Shown: one piece after another, positions 39,225 through 50,055 of the stretch
Position numbering within the stretch: the stretch's first letter is position 1
Layout: each line of letters begins with the position of its first letter
Assembly: GCF_028069655.1 (NCBI RefSeq)
Contig: NZ_JAMCOS010000001.1
Coordinates: 2,572,001 to 2,636,000, forward strand
Direction: 5' to 3'
Origin: Acidovorax sp. NCPPB 4044
GTDB lineage: Bacteria; Pseudomonadota; Gammaproteobacteria; Burkholderiales; Burkholderiaceae_C
DNA: 64,000 nt
Made by a program: the position numbers and the translations under genes
Notes under the pieces: model-generated
What the model was told of the DNA's origin: nothing
Databases searched by the model: none
Seen by the model: the letters and a program-made list of their open reading frames with translations, nothing else

Positions 39225-40601
39225 TTACGCGGCCTCCCAGGTCGTGCCGGCGGCGGAATCCTTGAGCACGATGCCCTGCGCGAGCAGGTCGTTGCGGATG
39301 CGGTCGGCCTCGGCAAAATCGCGGCCGGCCTTGGCGGCTGCCCGCGCGGCGATACGCTCGGCGATGGCTGCGTCGTCCAGGCGTGCGCCTGCCTGCAGGA
39401 AGGCGCCCGGCGCGCCCTGCAGCAAACCCAGGCTGCCGCCCAGCGCCTTGAGCAGCCCGGCGGTGCGCGCGGAGCGCGTGCGGTTCACCTCGCCCGCCAG
39501 CTCGAACAGCACGGCGATCGCATCGGGCGTGCCGAAGTCCTCGTCCATGGCCGCCTTGAAACGGGCCGCGTGCGGATCGGCCCAGTCGATCGGGCCGATG
39601 TCCTCGGGCGCCACCAGGGCGAGCGCGGTGTAGAGCCGCTTGAGCGCGGCGCGCGCGTCCTGCAGGTGGACGTCGCTGTAGTTGAGCGGGCTGCGGTAGT
39701 GCGTGCGCACGATGAAGAAGCGCACCGTCTCGGCGTCGTACTGCGCGAGCACCTCGCGGATCGTGAAGAAGTTGCCGAGCGACTTGCTCATCTTCTCGTT
39801 GTCGACGCGAACGAATCCGTTGTGCATCCAGAAGCGCGCCAGCGGCTGGCCCGAGGCGCCTTCGCTCTGCGCGATCTCGTTCTCGTGGTGCGGAAACTGC
39901 AGGTCCGCGCCGCCGCCGTGGATGTCGAAGCTCTCGCCCAGGGTGGCGCAGCTCATGGCCGAGCATTCGATGTGCCAGCCCGGCCGGCCGGCGCCGAAGG
40001 GGCTGTCCCACTTCGCCTCGGGCGGCTCGCCGGGCTTGGCGGCCTTCCAGAGCACGAAGTCCAGCGGGTCCTCTTTGCCGTCCTGCACGGCCACGCGCTC
40101 GCCAGCGCGCAACTCATCGAGCGACTTGCCCGAGAGCTTGCCGTAGCCCTGGAATTTGCGCACCGCATAGTTCACATCGCCGCTGCCCGAGCGGTAGGCC
40201 AAGCCCTTGCCCTCCAGCGTGCCGATGAGCGAGAGCATCTGCGGCACGTATTCGGTGGCGCGCGGCTCGACCGTGGGGGGCTCGATGGCCAGCGCGCCGA
40301 TGTCCTGGTGCATGGCCACGGTCATCTCGTCCGTGAGCTGGCGGATGGTGATGCCGCGCTCCACCGCACGCTTGATGATCTTGTCGTCGATGTCGGTGAT
40401 GTTGCGCACGTAGGTGACACGGTAGCCGCTGCTGCGCAGCCAGCGCTGCACCACGTCGAATGCCATCATCATGCGGGCGTGGCCGATGTGGCACAGGTCG
40501 TAGATGGTCATGCCGCAGACATACATGCGGACATGGCCGGGCTCCAGCGGAGAAAAGTCCTCCATCGCACGCGACAGCGTGTTGTAGATGCGCAAACTCA
40601 T
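39225..40601 (-). CDS. cysS: Cysteinyl-tRNA synthetase
   Basis: Class I aminoacyl-tRNA synthetase, 458 residues. [17 protein letters not shown] has the zinc-ligand Cys and the HIGH motif. Zn-binding WHIECSAMS and [10 protein letters not shown] follow, then the KMSKS loop ([11 protein letters not shown]). The DALR domain is present at the C-terminus. Full-length for a bacterial enzyme. Divergent from the TPR gene at 40826. Confidence 0.96.
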   Translation of the reverse strand: MSLRIYNTLSRAMEDFSPLEPGHVRMYVCGMTIYDLCHIGHARMMMAFDVVQRWLRSSGYRVTYVRNITDIDDKIIKRAVERGITIRQLTDEMTVAMHQDIGALAIEPPTVEPRATEYVPQMLSLIGTLEGKGLAYRSGSGDVNYAVRKFQGYGKLSGKSLDELRAGERVAVQDGKEDPLDFVLWKAAKPGEPPEAKWDSPFGAGRPGWHIECSAMSCATLGESFDIHGGGADLQFPHHENEIAQSEGASGQPLARFWMHNGFVRVDNEKMSKSLGNFFTIREVLAQYDAETVRFFIVRTHYRSPLNYSDVHLQDARAALKRLYTALALVAPEDIGPIDWADPHAARFKAAMDEDFGTPDAIAVLFELAGEVNRTRSARTAGLLKALGGSLGLLQGAPGAFLQAGARLDDAAIAERIAARAAAKAGRDFAEADRIRNDLLAQGIVLKDSAAGTTWEAA

Positions 40602-40825
40602 GGAATGTCAGTGAAGAGGGGTGGCGGAGTGCAGCCGGGCCTGCCCTTTCGGGCGGCGATCCGGCGCCAGGAAGCCCTGGCGAGCGGGGCGTGCGCGGCG
40701 GATGCGCGACACGGGAATCAGGAGCGGCAACAGCGCACCGGCATGACAAAACCCCTCGGCTACAATCCGCCGCAGTATAAGGCCCGTTACTGCTTGACAC
40801 CTTCACACCCCCTTTTCGATCGCCC

Positions 40826-41896
40826 ATGACGCACGCACGCCGCCCAATTCCCCATCTTCTGCGACTGCTCGTGCTGTCGGCCTTGCTGGGGGCTCCGCTG
40901 GCCCACGCGGACGACTACGCGGACATCACCCAGCTGCTCAAATCCGGCAAGCCCGCCGATGCCCTGGCCAAGGCCGACCAGCGCCTCCTGGCCAATCCCC
41001 GCGACCCGCAGTTGCGCTTCCTGCGCGGTGTGGCCCAGGCGGACTCCGGCAAGCAGGCGGACGCAGTGGCCACGTTCACCAAGCTCACCGAGGACTATCC
41101 GGAACTGCCGGAGCCCTACAACAACCTGGCGGTGCTCTACGCCAACCAGAACCAGCTGGACAAGGCGCGCACCGCGCTCGAAATGGCGATCCGCACCAAC
41201 CCGAGCTACGCCACCGCCCACGAGAACCTGGGCGACATCTATGCCAAGCTGGCCAGCCAGGCCTACAACAAGGCCCTGCAGCTGGACGCCTCCAACGCCA
41301 CCACCGTGCGGCCCAAGCTGGCCCTGATCCGCGACCTTTTCTCCGGCGATGCCGGCAAGTCGGTGAACGCGAAGGCGACCGTGCCGGTGGCGGCCGCCGC
41401 ACCGGCCCCTGCCACCACGCGCACCCCGGCGCCCGCGCCCTCCCCGGCTCCGGCACCCACCCCAGCGCCTTCTCCCGCGCCGGCGGCATCGCCCGCCCCG
41501 GGACCCGTCGCGGCTCCTGCGCCGGCACCCGCCCCCGCAGCGGCCACCAGCAATGCGGCCGAAAAAGACGTGGCTGCGGCCGTGCGCGCCTGGGCTGCCG
41601 CCTGGGAAGGCCAGGACATGAACGGTTACCTGGGCGCCTACGACCAGGGCTTCGTGCCGCCCGGCAAGCAAAGCCGCGCCACCTGGGAAAAGGAACGCCG
41701 CGACCGCATCGTGGGCCGCGCCAAGATCAACGTGACCGTGAACGACCTGCGCATCACGGTGAACGGCAACAAGGCCCAGGCCCGGTTCCGCCAGGGCTAC
41801 AGCTCCGGCTCCTACAGCGTGAACAGCCGCAAGACCCTCGATCTGGTCCAGAGCGGCGGCCGCTGGCTGATCCTCCGCGAGTCCACCGGCGGCTGA
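40826..41896 (+). CDS. TPR protein with NTF2-like C-terminal domain
   Basis: 356 residues. The signal peptide (1-29) ends LAHADD. Four or so TPR-like repeats occupy residues 30-165. A 60-residue Ala/Pro linker (PAPAPSPAPAPTPAPSPAP) follows. The C-terminal SnoaL/NTF2-like domain (AAEKDVAAAVRAWAAAWEG ... WLILRESTGG) makes up the last 110 residues. It is exported and probably periplasmic, and the L,D-transpeptidase downstream has the same closing NTF2-like domain, which suggests related roles in the cell envelope. Function unproven. Confidence 0.8.
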   Translation: MTHARRPIPHLLRLLVLSALLGAPLAHADDYADITQLLKSGKPADALAKADQRLLANPRDPQLRFLRGVAQADSGKQADAVATFTKLTEDYPELPEPYNNLAVLYANQNQLDKARTALEMAIRTNPSYATAHENLGDIYAKLASQAYNKALQLDASNATTVRPKLALIRDLFSGDAGKSVNAKATVPVAAAAPAPATTRTPAPAPSPAPAPTPAPSPAPAASPAPGPVAAPAPAPAPAAATSNAAEKDVAAAVRAWAAAWEGQDMNGYLGAYDQGFVPPGKQSRATWEKERRDRIVGRAKINVTVNDLRITVNGNKAQARFRQGYSSGSYSVNSRKTLDLVQSGGRWLILRESTGG

Positions 41897-42041
41897 TGGC
41901 GGCGTCGCGTCGTACGTCTTTCCGGATGTGCATGCCGGCGCTGTGCAGCGCCGGCGCCGTGCCTTGCGCGGCCCTGCCGCACCGTGCCCGCCGTGCCCTG
42001 CGGGGCGGGCTCCACACCCTCCTGGCCCTGTAGAGCCGCGC

Positions 42042-43352
42042 ATGCCCGTGGCGATCCCCTTACGGAGCCGCGCGGTCGCGGCGGCGGCAGCACTGTCCGT
42101 GTTCTGCGGCATGGTGCCGACGGGCGCCCATGCCCAGGGCGACAAGGAACGCGCCGTCGCGCGCGCCAAGCGCTCCCAGTCCAAGGCACCCGCCCGCGCG
42201 CAGCCCGCACCGCTGCGGGATGGCCAGGCCGAGCAGCGCCTCATGGAGGTCTACCGCCTCACCGGCGAAGGCCGGGGCCGCGAAGCGCTGGCCAAGGCCG
42301 AGAGCCTGGTGCGCGACTACCCGCATTTCCAGCTCGCGCAGCTCACGCTGGGCGATCTGCTGTCGGCCCGCACGCGACCCCTGCGCCAGTTGGGCGATGT
42401 GCCGGCCGGCCAGGGCGATGCGCCCCAGCCCCCCACGCCCACCGCGGCGGAGGTGCTGGCCGAATTGCGCGCCGAATCGCGCCAGCGCACGGATGCGCTG
42501 CGCATCCGTCCCGGCGCGCGCGCCATTCCCGCCCAGTTCCTGGAACTGTCGCCGCGCTCGCGCCATGCCATCGCGGTCGATGCCTCCCGCTCGCGCCTGT
42601 ACCTGTTCCAGAACACCGACCAGGGGCTGGAGCTGATCGCCGATTACTACGCCTCGGTGGGCAAGCTCGGCATCGAGAAGTCCCTGGAGGGCGACCAGCG
42701 CACGCCGCTGGGCGTGTACTTCATCACGAGCCGACTCGACCCCGCCACACTCAAGGACTTCTACGGCGCGGGTGCGCTGCCCATCAATTACCCCAACCCG
42801 CTGGACCTGAGCCGGGGCAAGACCGGCAGCGGCATCTGGCTGCACGGCACGCCGTCCGAGCAGTTCTCGCGCGCGCCGCTGTCCACCGACGGCTGCCTCG
42901 CGCTCGCCAACCCCGACCTGGAGCGCATCCTGCGCACCGTGGAGCCCCGCTCCACGCCGGTGCTGATCGCGCGGCAGATCCAGTGGGTGCAGCCCCAGGC
43001 CGTGCTGGGCGAGCGCCGCCAGTTCGAGAACGTGCTCGACGCGTGGCGCACTGCCAAGTCGCAGGGCGACGTGCGGCGACTGATGTCGTTCTATGCGCCC
43101 GGCTTCCAGAGCTACGGCAAGATGCAGCTCGCCGACTATGCCAAGAGCCTGGAGGCCGAGACCCGCGCGCTGCGCGGGCGCCCGCTGCACCTCAAGGACC
43201 GCTCGCTGCTGCGCTGGACGGATGCCTCCGACACCATGGTGGTAACGTTCGGCGAAGTGGCCGAAGGCGCCCGCACCGGCCCCGTGAAGCGCCAGTACTG
43301 GATGCGCAAGGGCCAGCAATGGCAGATCTTTTTCGAAGGAGTGATTGGATGA
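42042..43352 (+). CDS. L,D-transpeptidase (YkuD family) with NTF2-like C-terminus
   Basis: 436 residues from the ATG at 42042 (frame open from 41928). The signal peptide ends AHAQG. A TPR-like or helical N-domain is followed by the YkuD catalytic domain (residues 180-310: [41 protein letters not shown] with the active-site Cys). The last 110 residues are NTF2-like ([20 protein letters not shown] ... [10 protein letters not shown]). It should make 3-3 peptidoglycan cross-links or attach proteins. The stop overlaps the next gene's ATG. Confidence 0.88.
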   Translation: MPVAIPLRSRAVAAAAALSVFCGMVPTGAHAQGDKERAVARAKRSQSKAPARAQPAPLRDGQAEQRLMEVYRLTGEGRGREALAKAESLVRDYPHFQLAQLTLGDLLSARTRPLRQLGDVPAGQGDAPQPPTPTAAEVLAELRAESRQRTDALRIRPGARAIPAQFLELSPRSRHAIAVDASRSRLYLFQNTDQGLELIADYYASVGKLGIEKSLEGDQRTPLGVYFITSRLDPATLKDFYGAGALPINYPNPLDLSRGKTGSGIWLHGTPSEQFSRAPLSTDGCLALANPDLERILRTVEPRSTPVLIARQIQWVQPQAVLGERRQFENVLDAWRTAKSQGDVRRLMSFYAPGFQSYGKMQLADYAKSLEAETRALRGRPLHLKDRSLLRWTDASDTMVVTFGEVAEGARTGPVKRQYWMRKGQQWQIFFEGVIG

Positions 43353-43942
43353 TGAAGACGATGTTTTCCAGACGGCATGCCGCCGCCACCCTGGCCGGCC
43401 TCGCGTTCGCGGCGCTGACCCCCTCGGCCATGGCGCAGGCCACGGCCGCGCCGAAGGTCAAGCTGGCGACCACCCTGGGCGACATCGTCGTGCAGCTCGA
43501 TCCCGCCAAGGCGCCCAAGACGGTCGAGAACTTCCTCCAGTACGTGAAGGACAAGCACTACGACGGCACGGTGTTCCACCGCGTGATCGATGGCTTCATG
43601 ATCCAGGGCGGTGGCTTCACGCCCGACCTGCAGCAAAAGCCCACGCGCCCGCCGATCCCGCTCGAAGCCAAGAACGGCCTCAGGAACGATGCCTACACCA
43701 TCGCCATGGCCCGCACCGGCAGCCCCGATTCGGCCACCTCGCAGTTCTTCATCAACGTGAAGGACAACGTCGCTCTCAACGCGCCCAACCCGGACGGCCA
43801 CGGCTACGCGGTGTTCGGCAAGGTGGTGAGCGGCAAGGAAGTGGTCGACAAGATCAAGGCGGTGGAAACCACGAACCGCGGCATGCACCAGGGCGTGCCG
43901 GCCACCCCCGTCGTGATCAATTCCGCCACCGTGGTGCAGTGA
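43349..43942 (+). CDS. Periplasmic cyclophilin-type peptidyl-prolyl isomerase
   Basis: 197 residues. Signal peptide 1-30 ([20 protein letters not shown]). The cyclophilin core follows: [29 protein letters not shown] and [11 protein letters not shown]. It speeds proline isomerisation in exported proteins. Its ATG overlaps the L,D-transpeptidase stop, and a cytoplasmic paralogue is next at 43998. Confidence 0.92.
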   Translation: MMKTMFSRRHAAATLAGLAFAALTPSAMAQATAAPKVKLATTLGDIVVQLDPAKAPKTVENFLQYVKDKHYDGTVFHRVIDGFMIQGGGFTPDLQQKPTRPPIPLEAKNGLRNDAYTIAMARTGSPDSATSQFFINVKDNVALNAPNPDGHGYAVFGKVVSGKEVVDKIKAVETTNRGMHQGVPATPVVINSATVVQ

Positions 43943-43997
43943 GCCCCCGCTCGCCAGCCACCCACCGTCCCCCTCCCGGACTCACCAAGGAACCCGA

Positions 43998-44504
43998 ATG
44001 AGCAACCCCCAAGTCGAACTCCACATCGCCGGCCACGGCGTGATCACCCTCGAACTCGATGCCGAGAAGGCCCCGAAGTCCACCGAGAACTTCCTCGCCT
44101 ACGTGAAGAAGGGCCACTACGACAACACGGTGTTCCACCGCGTGATCCCGGGCTTCATGATCCAGGGCGGCGGCTTCGAGCCCGGCATGAACCAGAAGGG
44201 CACCGATGCAGCCATCGAGAACGAAGCCCAGAACGGCCTGAAGAACGACAACTACACCGTGGCCATGGCCCGCACGAGCGATCCGCACTCGGCCACCGCG
44301 CAGTTCTTCATCAACGTGGCCGACAACGGCTTCCTGAACCACACCGCGCCGTCCGCCCAGGGCTGGGGCTATGCCGTGTTCGGCAAGGTGGTCAAGGGCA
44401 CCGAGATCGTGGACGCCATCAAGGGCGTGAAGACGGGCCGCAAGGGCTTCCACGACGACGTGCCGAAGGACGACGTCATCATCGAGAAGGCCGTCGCGGT
44501 CTGA
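43998..44504 (+). CDS. ppiB: Cytoplasmic cyclophilin-type peptidyl-prolyl isomerase
   Basis: 168 residues with no signal peptide. Cyclophilin motifs [29 protein letters not shown] and [17 protein letters not shown] precedes the ATG. It is clearly a paralogue of the upstream exported isomerase. This short type is PpiB-like. Confidence 0.93.
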   Translation: MSNPQVELHIAGHGVITLELDAEKAPKSTENFLAYVKKGHYDNTVFHRVIPGFMIQGGGFEPGMNQKGTDAAIENEAQNGLKNDNYTVAMARTSDPHSATAQFFINVADNGFLNHTAPSAQGWGYAVFGKVVKGTEIVDAIKGVKTGRKGFHDDVPKDDVIIEKAVAV

Positions 44505-44661
44505 CCCCCTTCCAGTCGCTTCGCGCCCGCCCCTCCCGTGGGGCGGCGGCGCCGGTGGCGGGCCCAGCCTGCTGCGGGGCGCCTGCCGGCCCGGCCTGCG
44601 ATCGCAGCGCCGGTGCCGTGCAGCCAGGGAGCGACGCCTACCTTCCGAACCCACCGATTCC

Positions 44662-45471
44662 ATGGGCCTGACGATGCCGTCCCCTGGTGAACTCGTTGCG
44701 CCCGGCGCCTGGCGCACGGTCGATTTCGTGTCCGACCTGCATCTGGATGCAGACCATCCGGACACCGTGGCGGCCTTTTCCCGCTACCTGGACACCACCC
44801 CTGCCGACGCCGTCTTCCTCCTGGGAGACCTGTTCGAGGTCTGGGTGGGCGACGACGCCCTGCAGGAGCCCGGAAGCTTTGAGGCCAAGGGCTGCGCGCT
44901 GCTGCGCAGCGCGGCGTCCCGCCGGGCCCTTTATTTCATGCACGGCAACCGCGACTTCCTGGTGGGCCGCGGGTTCACCGCGGCCACCGGCATTCCGGTG
45001 CTGGAGGACCCCACCGTGCTCGTCTTCGCGGGCCGCCGCTGGCTCCTGAGCCATGGCGACGCGCTGTGCCTGGACGACGTGGACTACCAGCGTTTCCGCG
45101 CCGTGGCGCGCGACCCGCAGTGGCAGGCGCAGGTGCTGGCCCGCCCGCTGGCCGACCGCCGCGCCCAGGGCCGCAGCGTGCGCGCCGAGAGCGAGGCGCG
45201 CAAGCAGTCCGGATCCGGCTTCTACGGAGATGTCGATACGCCGGCCGCCCTGGCCTGGCTAGCGGCGGCCGATGCCTGCGCGCTGATCCACGGCCACACG
45301 CACCTGCCGGCCGACCACGTGCTGCGCGGCGCGGCGCCCGACGGCGATGCTCCGCCAGCCCTCACCCGCCATGTCCTGACCGATTGGGACCTCGATTCCC
45401 CTGCGCCGCGGGCCGGCGTGCTGAGGCTCACCACCCAGGGCTTGGAACGCGTCGCGCTCGTCCCCACCTGA
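44662..45471 (+). CDS. lpxH: UDP-2,3-diacylglucosamine diphosphatase
   Basis: Lipid A pathway enzyme that releases UMP from UDP-diacylglucosamine. 269 residues. Calcineurin-like metal-site motifs appear in order: DLHLDADHP, GDLFEVWVGDD, HGNRDFLVG, SHGDALCLDD, and HGHTHLPA. The usual length plus a short N-terminal extension. Starts at 44662 or four codons later. It ends five bases before the MtfA-like gene. Confidence 0.92.
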   Translation: MGLTMPSPGELVAPGAWRTVDFVSDLHLDADHPDTVAAFSRYLDTTPADAVFLLGDLFEVWVGDDALQEPGSFEAKGCALLRSAASRRALYFMHGNRDFLVGRGFTAATGIPVLEDPTVLVFAGRRWLLSHGDALCLDDVDYQRFRAVARDPQWQAQVLARPLADRRAQGRSVRAESEARKQSGSGFYGDVDTPAALAWLAAADACALIHGHTHLPADHVLRGAAPDGDAPPALTRHVLTDWDLDSPAPRAGVLRLTTQGLERVALVPT

Positions 45472-45476
45472 GGGGC

Positions 45477-46325
45477 ATGCCCGCGCCCTTTCGTCACGCC
45501 CTCCTCCGCTTCGTCAACCGCGTGCGCGCCAAGCTGGCGCCCGTTCCCGACATCAGTGCCCCGCTCTGGCTGCAGACGCTCTCGCGCTACCCGTTCCTGG
45601 CCGCGCTGCCGCTGCACGACCAGGCCAAGCTGCGCGCCCTGAGCGCCCGCTTCCTGCAGCGCAAGGAGTTCACCGGCGCCCACGGCATGGAGGTGACCGA
45701 TGCCATGGCCGTCGCCATCGCCGCGCAGGCCTGCCTGCCGCTGCTGCACTGGGGCGAGCCGGCGCAGGCCCTGGCCTGGTACGACGACTTCGTGGGCATC
45801 GTGGTCCACCCGGGCGAGGCGGTGGCCCGCCGGCAGTCCGTGGATGCGGCCGGCGTTGTGCACGACTACGACGAAGTGCTGCTGGGCGAGGCAATGGAGC
45901 GCGGCCCGGTCATGCTGAGCTGGCCGGCCGTGGACGGCGCCGGCCAGCCGCTCGCGCGCGGCACCGCGGGCAGCGGCACGAGCGTGGTGATCCACGAGTT
46001 CGTGCACAAGCTGGACATGCGCAACGGCGGTGCGGACGGCTACCCGCCCCTGCCGCCGGGATTCATGGGTGCGCGCGACACCCGCAGCGCGCGCGAGCGC
46101 TGGCGTGCCGCCTGGGAGCCGGCCTACGCCGAATTCCGCGAGCAGGTCATCATCGCCGAGCGCTTCGGCGGCGAATGGCCGTGGCTCGATGCCTACGGGG
46201 CCACCGCGCCGGCCGAATTCTTCGCCGTGGCCTGCGAGGCCTACTTCGTCAGCCGCGACCGCTTCGCGCAGGAATTCCCCACGCTGCGGCCCGTGCTGGA
46301 CGCGTTCTTCCAGCCCGCGGCCTGA
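45477..46325 (+). CDS. mtfA: MtfA-like zinc peptidase
   Basis: 282 residues. HEFVH (residues 171-175, in SVVIHEFVHKLDM) is the zinc site, and the second part ATAPAEFFAVACEAYF supplies the downstream Glu ligand. N-terminal LWLQTLSRYPFLAALPLHDQ matches the family. In E. coli MtfA interacts with the Mlc repressor and has aminopeptidase activity; whether that holds here is unknown. Cotranscribed with lpxH. Confidence 0.85.
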   Translation: MPAPFRHALLRFVNRVRAKLAPVPDISAPLWLQTLSRYPFLAALPLHDQAKLRALSARFLQRKEFTGAHGMEVTDAMAVAIAAQACLPLLHWGEPAQALAWYDDFVGIVVHPGEAVARRQSVDAAGVVHDYDEVLLGEAMERGPVMLSWPAVDGAGQPLARGTAGSGTSVVIHEFVHKLDMRNGGADGYPPLPPGFMGARDTRSARERWRAAWEPAYAEFREQVIIAERFGGEWPWLDAYGATAPAEFFAVACEAYFVSRDRFAQEFPTLRPVLDAFFQPAA

Positions 46326-46347
46326 CGCCCCGCGCGCGCCGTCCGGC

Positions 46348-47982
46348 TTAATCCACCGCCGTGCGGTAGGCCACGCCGTCGCGGCCGGGATCGGCGCCGC
46401 CGTGCAGCCGGCCATCCGCCGCGATCTGCACGCCATGCACCCAGCCGATGGTGTAGTTGTAGGGATTGCGGTACACCTCGTAGCCGCCGTCCTGCAGCAC
46501 GCGCGTGACGTGGCGCGGGATGCGGTTGCACACGTCGATGGAGTTGCTGGTGGACGAGAAGCGCGGCGCCGACACCGCCTCCTGCATGCCCATGCCGTGG
46601 TCGATCATGTTCAGCAGCACCTGCAGCACGCCCATGGCGATCTGCGTGCCGCCCGGCGCACCCAGCACGATCTCCGGCCGGCCGTCCTTGAAGACGATAC
46701 TCGGGCACGAGGATGTGAACCGGCTCTTGCCCGGCTGGATGCTGCCCGCGCGGCCTGGGCGCGGATCGAACACGCCCATGCAGCCGTTGTAGAAAAAGCC
46801 CATGCCCGGCGTGATCACGCCCGAGGGCATGGCCAGCGAGTGCGTCATCGACACGCAATTGCCCTCGCCATCGACCACGCTCAGGTGCGTGGTGTCGCGC
46901 GGCACGGGGGCGCCCGGGTTCACGCGCTCCACGCTGAAGCGCTGCCCGGCGCGGATGGCGTCCGCCACGCGCGCGGCGCCGTCCTTGGAGAGCAGTTCCT
47001 CCAGCGGCACCTGCACGAAGGCCGGGTCGCCGATGTGCCGGTCCTTGTCGGAGGTGGCCTTTTTCATGGCCTCGCTCAAGAGGCGCAGGTAGTCCGGCCC
47101 GTTGTGCTCCATCTCCGCAAGGGGGAAGTTCTCCAGGATGTTCAGCATCTGCAGCAGCATGGCGCCGCCCCCCGGAGGCTGGTTGGTGGCGATGGTGCGA
47201 TCGCGGTAGCGGCCCAGGAGCGGCGCCACGCGGCGCACCCGGTAGCGCGCGAGGTCCTCGCGCGCGATCAGGCAGCCCAGCGACTGCACGTGCTCCACCA
47301 TGCGGCGTGCCAGTTCGCCCTCGTAGAACGGCGCGATGCCTTCCTCGGCCACCTGGGCAAGCACGCCGGCCATGCCGGGGTTGGAAAGCGGCGTGCCGAT
47401 GGGCTTGGGCGAGCCGTCCGGGCGGCAGTAGAGCGCACGGCCCTCGTCGCTGTAGCGCAGGCGGTCGAGGTTGCTCGCACGGCCCATGGTGGGCTCGTCG
47501 ATCCAGAACGCATGCATGCCGGGCCGCACGAAGAAGCCTTCGGCCGCCCAGGCGATGGCGGGCGCCACCACGTCCTTCCAGGGCAGACGGCCGTGCGCAC
47601 GGTGCATCGCCTCCAGTCCCCTGAGCGTGGCCGGCGTGGCGATGGACTGCGGGCCGATGTCGTTGACGCGGCCCTTCAGGATGAAGCCGAAGCCGTCCTT
47701 GGTCTCGCCCTCGAGCAGGCCGGCCCACATGTCTTCGCGGCAGGCGAGCGGCGCGGGCGCGTGGAAGTCGAAGTACTCGTGCGCAGCCGCACCCGCGGCC
47801 CCCCGCATGTAGACGGCCGCCGTCCCGAAGCCGGCGATGCCGCACATCAGCGGGTCCACCACGGTCTGCGCGAGCGCGGTGGCCACCGCGGCATCCACCG
47901 CATTCCCACCCGCGCGCAGCACCTCGATGCCCGATTCCGCCGCCTCGGGTTGCGGGCAGGACACCATCGCTTCCTTGGTCAT
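46348..47982 (-). CDS. ggt: Gamma-glutamyltransferase family protein
   Basis: 544 residues. The autocatalytic Thr lies in PRDTTHLSVVDGEGNCVSMT, and the substrate-binding GGGAMLLQMLNILE and LVLGAPGG-type GAPGGTQIAMG blocks follow. There is no signal peptide, so unlike classic periplasmic GGT it may be cytoplasmic and act on a related amide. ATG at 47982 (GAGG upstream); a GTG at 47994 overlaps the upstream stop. It follows a Bug binding protein, so it may process an imported compound. Confidence 0.88.
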   Translation of the reverse strand: MTKEAMVSCPQPEAAESGIEVLRAGGNAVDAAVATALAQTVVDPLMCGIAGFGTAAVYMRGAAGAAAHEYFDFHAPAPLACREDMWAGLLEGETKDGFGFILKGRVNDIGPQSIATPATLRGLEAMHRAHGRLPWKDVVAPAIAWAAEGFFVRPGMHAFWIDEPTMGRASNLDRLRYSDEGRALYCRPDGSPKPIGTPLSNPGMAGVLAQVAEEGIAPFYEGELARRMVEHVQSLGCLIAREDLARYRVRRVAPLLGRYRDRTIATNQPPGGGAMLLQMLNILENFPLAEMEHNGPDYLRLLSEAMKKATSDKDRHIGDPAFVQVPLEELLSKDGAARVADAIRAGQRFSVERVNPGAPVPRDTTHLSVVDGEGNCVSMTHSLAMPSGVITPGMGFFYNGCMGVFDPRPGRAGSIQPGKSRFTSSCPSIVFKDGRPEIVLGAPGGTQIAMGVLQVLLNMIDHGMGMQEAVSAPRFSSTSNSIDVCNRIPRHVTRVLQDGGYEVYRNPYNYTIGWVHGVQIAADGRLHGGADPGRDGVAYRTAVD

Positions 47983-47990
47983 GGCGGTCC

Positions 47991-48974
47991 TCACTTGCCG
48001 CTCAGGTTCAAGGCGTCCAGGGTCGGGCCCCAGGCCTGGGTGTCGCGCCGGGCGGTCTCCATGAGCTGGCTGGCGGGCCCGGCCATGGGGATGGCGTTCA
48101 TCGCGCGCAGCTTGGCCTGCACCTCGGCGCTGGCGTGGAAGGCGCGCGTGCCTTCGTGCAGCCTGGCGATGATGGCCGGCGGCGTGCCGCTACGGGCGAC
48201 GATGCCGCTCCAGCCCATGGTGTCGAAATCCTTCACGCCCAGCTCGTTGGCGGCCGGCACGTCGGGCAATTCGGGCAGGCGCGAGGGTGCGAGCACCACG
48301 AGCGGGATCACCTTGCGGTTCTTGATGTGGGGCAGCGCGGTGCCGGCCACCGGGGCCATCACCTGCGTCTGGCCGCCGATGGTGGCCATGAGACCGTCGG
48401 GCTCGCCCTTGAACGGCACGTGCGTCATCGAGATGCCGAGCTTGCTTTGCAGCAACTCCACCGCCAGCTGCGTGGAATTGCCCAGGCCCGACGACGAGAA
48501 ATTGAGTTTCCCCGGGTGCGCCTTGGCGTACTTCACGAGGTCGTCCAGCGACTTGAATCCCGTCTCGGGGTTGGCCACCAGCACGAAGGGCACCGTGCTC
48601 AGCATGCCCACGCCGGTGAAATCCTTCTCGGGGTCGTAGGGCAGCGGCTTGTAGACGAACTTGTTGAGCACCATCTGCGACACGCCGCCGAACATCAGCG
48701 TGTAGCCGTCGGCCGGCTGGCCCAGCACCTGCTGCGCCGCGATGATGCCGCCCGCGCCGGGCTTGTTCTCCACCACGATGCTGGCGCCCAGCGCCTTGCC
48801 CGCGTGCTCGGCCCAGAGGCGCGCGACGGTGTCGGAGCTGCCGCCGGCCTGCTGCGACACGACGAGCCGGATCGGGCGGGTGCCCGGATAGCCGGCGGCG
48901 TCCTGCGCCAGGGCCGGTACGGCCCACGACAGCGCGGCGGCCGCCAGGGCGGCAAGGCAAGAGAATTTCTTCAT
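47991..48974 (-). CDS. Bug-family tricarboxylate-type binding protein
   Basis: 327 residues with a signal peptide (KKFSCLAALAAAALSWAVPA, cleavage after ALA). Bug signatures: QQAGGSSDTVARLWAEHAG, VVENKPGAGG, and the PFKGEPDGLMATIGGQTQV pocket strand. No TctA/TctB genes are adjacent, so it is an orphan receptor that uses a distant permease. It is upstream of ggt and divergent from a LysR regulator that probably controls both. Confidence 0.92.
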   Translation of the reverse strand: MKKFSCLAALAAAALSWAVPALAQDAAGYPGTRPIRLVVSQQAGGSSDTVARLWAEHAGKALGASIVVENKPGAGGIIAAQQVLGQPADGYTLMFGGVSQMVLNKFVYKPLPYDPEKDFTGVGMLSTVPFVLVANPETGFKSLDDLVKYAKAHPGKLNFSSSGLGNSTQLAVELLQSKLGISMTHVPFKGEPDGLMATIGGQTQVMAPVAGTALPHIKNRKVIPLVVLAPSRLPELPDVPAANELGVKDFDTMGWSGIVARSGTPPAIIARLHEGTRAFHASAEVQAKLRAMNAIPMAGPASQLMETARRDTQAWGPTLDALNLSGK

Positions 48975-49101
48975 GGTCTGCAGTCTCCGAAGGCGTCAGG
49001 TGTGGATCGCGGGCGCCAAGGCACCGCTTCTGAGTGGATTATTCGGAGGTGCGGGCCGCCGCGCCAGCGAATTCGCCCGATGGATCCATTAGCATTTGCT
49101 C

Positions 49102-50055
49102 ATGGGTTCCTACGATCAAGTCGCCTGGGCGCGCCGGCTGAAGGTGAAGCACCTGGAGTCGTTCCTCGTGCTGGACGAGGCCGGTACGCTCACCGAGGCC
49201 GCCACGCGCATGCACATGACGCAATCGGCCATGTCGCACTGGCTGGCCGACCTCGAGGAACTGGTGGGCATGCCGCTGGTCACGCGCGGGCGGCGCATCC
49301 AGCTCACGCCAGCCGGGGTCATCATGAAGCGGCTGGCCATCGGCGTGCTGGGCGACATCTCGCGCACGCAGATGGAGCTGGGCGCCGTGGCCGAGGGCCG
49401 CACCGCGCGGCTGTACATCGGCAGCGTGTGGGCCGGCGTGGCGCGCGGCGTGCCGCAGGCGCTGGCGGAGTTCCAGCGGCTGCACCCCTACATCTCGGTC
49501 ACCGTGTCCGAAAACCCGTTCGGCAACCTGCTCGAAGGGCTGCAGAACAAGCAGCTCGACGTGGTGGTGGGCTCGCTCGATGCGCGCGCGCACCACGCGC
49601 GGCTGGAGCACCGCGAGCTGTTCGAAGACAACGTCTGCCTCGTGGTCGGCCGCGCGAGCCGCCTGTGGGACGCCACCGGCCCGCTGCGGCTGGCCGACCT
49701 GCTGGAAGAAAACTGGATCATGCCGCCCAAGGGCACGCTGATGCGCGCACAGCTCGACGCCGCGCTGCTGGGCAGCGGCGCGCCCTGGCTGCTGCCCAAG
49801 GTGGAGACCGCCGCCATCACCACGCTGCAGGCGCTGGTGCACCAGGGCGACTATGTGGGCGTGTGCTCGGAGGCCATGGCCGAGTACCAAGCGGCGCTGG
49901 GCAACATGCGGATCCTGCCGCTCGATCGCACGATCCGCTTCGGCCCGGTGGGCGTGGTCTGGAGCCGCGACAACACGGCCGAGGCCGTGCGGCTTTTCGT
50001 GGAACACATCACGCGGACCACGGCATCCGGCGCAATCACAGACCCAGATCGCTGA
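49102..50055 (+). CDS. LysR-family transcriptional regulator
   Basis: 317 residues from the ATG at 49102 (a TTG two codons earlier is in frame). N-terminal winged helix: [54 protein letters not shown]. The effector domain spans about 90-300. Divergent from the Bug/ggt operon across 127 bases, the usual layout for control of that operon in response to its substrate. Confidence 0.92.
   Translation: MGSYDQVAWARRLKVKHLESFLVLDEAGTLTEAATRMHMTQSAMSHWLADLEELVGMPLVTRGRRIQLTPAGVIMKRLAIGVLGDISRTQMELGAVAEGRTARLYIGSVWAGVARGVPQALAEFQRLHPYISVTVSENPFGNLLEGLQNKQLDVVVGSLDARAHHARLEHRELFEDNVCLVVGRASRLWDATGPLRLADLLEENWIMPPKGTLMRAQLDAALLGSGAPWLLPKVETAAITTLQALVHQGDYVGVCSEAMAEYQAALGNMRILPLDRTIRFGPVGVVWSRDNTAEAVRLFVEHITRTTASGAITDPDR

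Noticed and set aside
41400..41560. Apparent tandem DNA repeat of CCGGCGCC type
   Set aside because: It is the Ala/Pro linker of the TPR protein; the bases follow from the amino-acid repeat.
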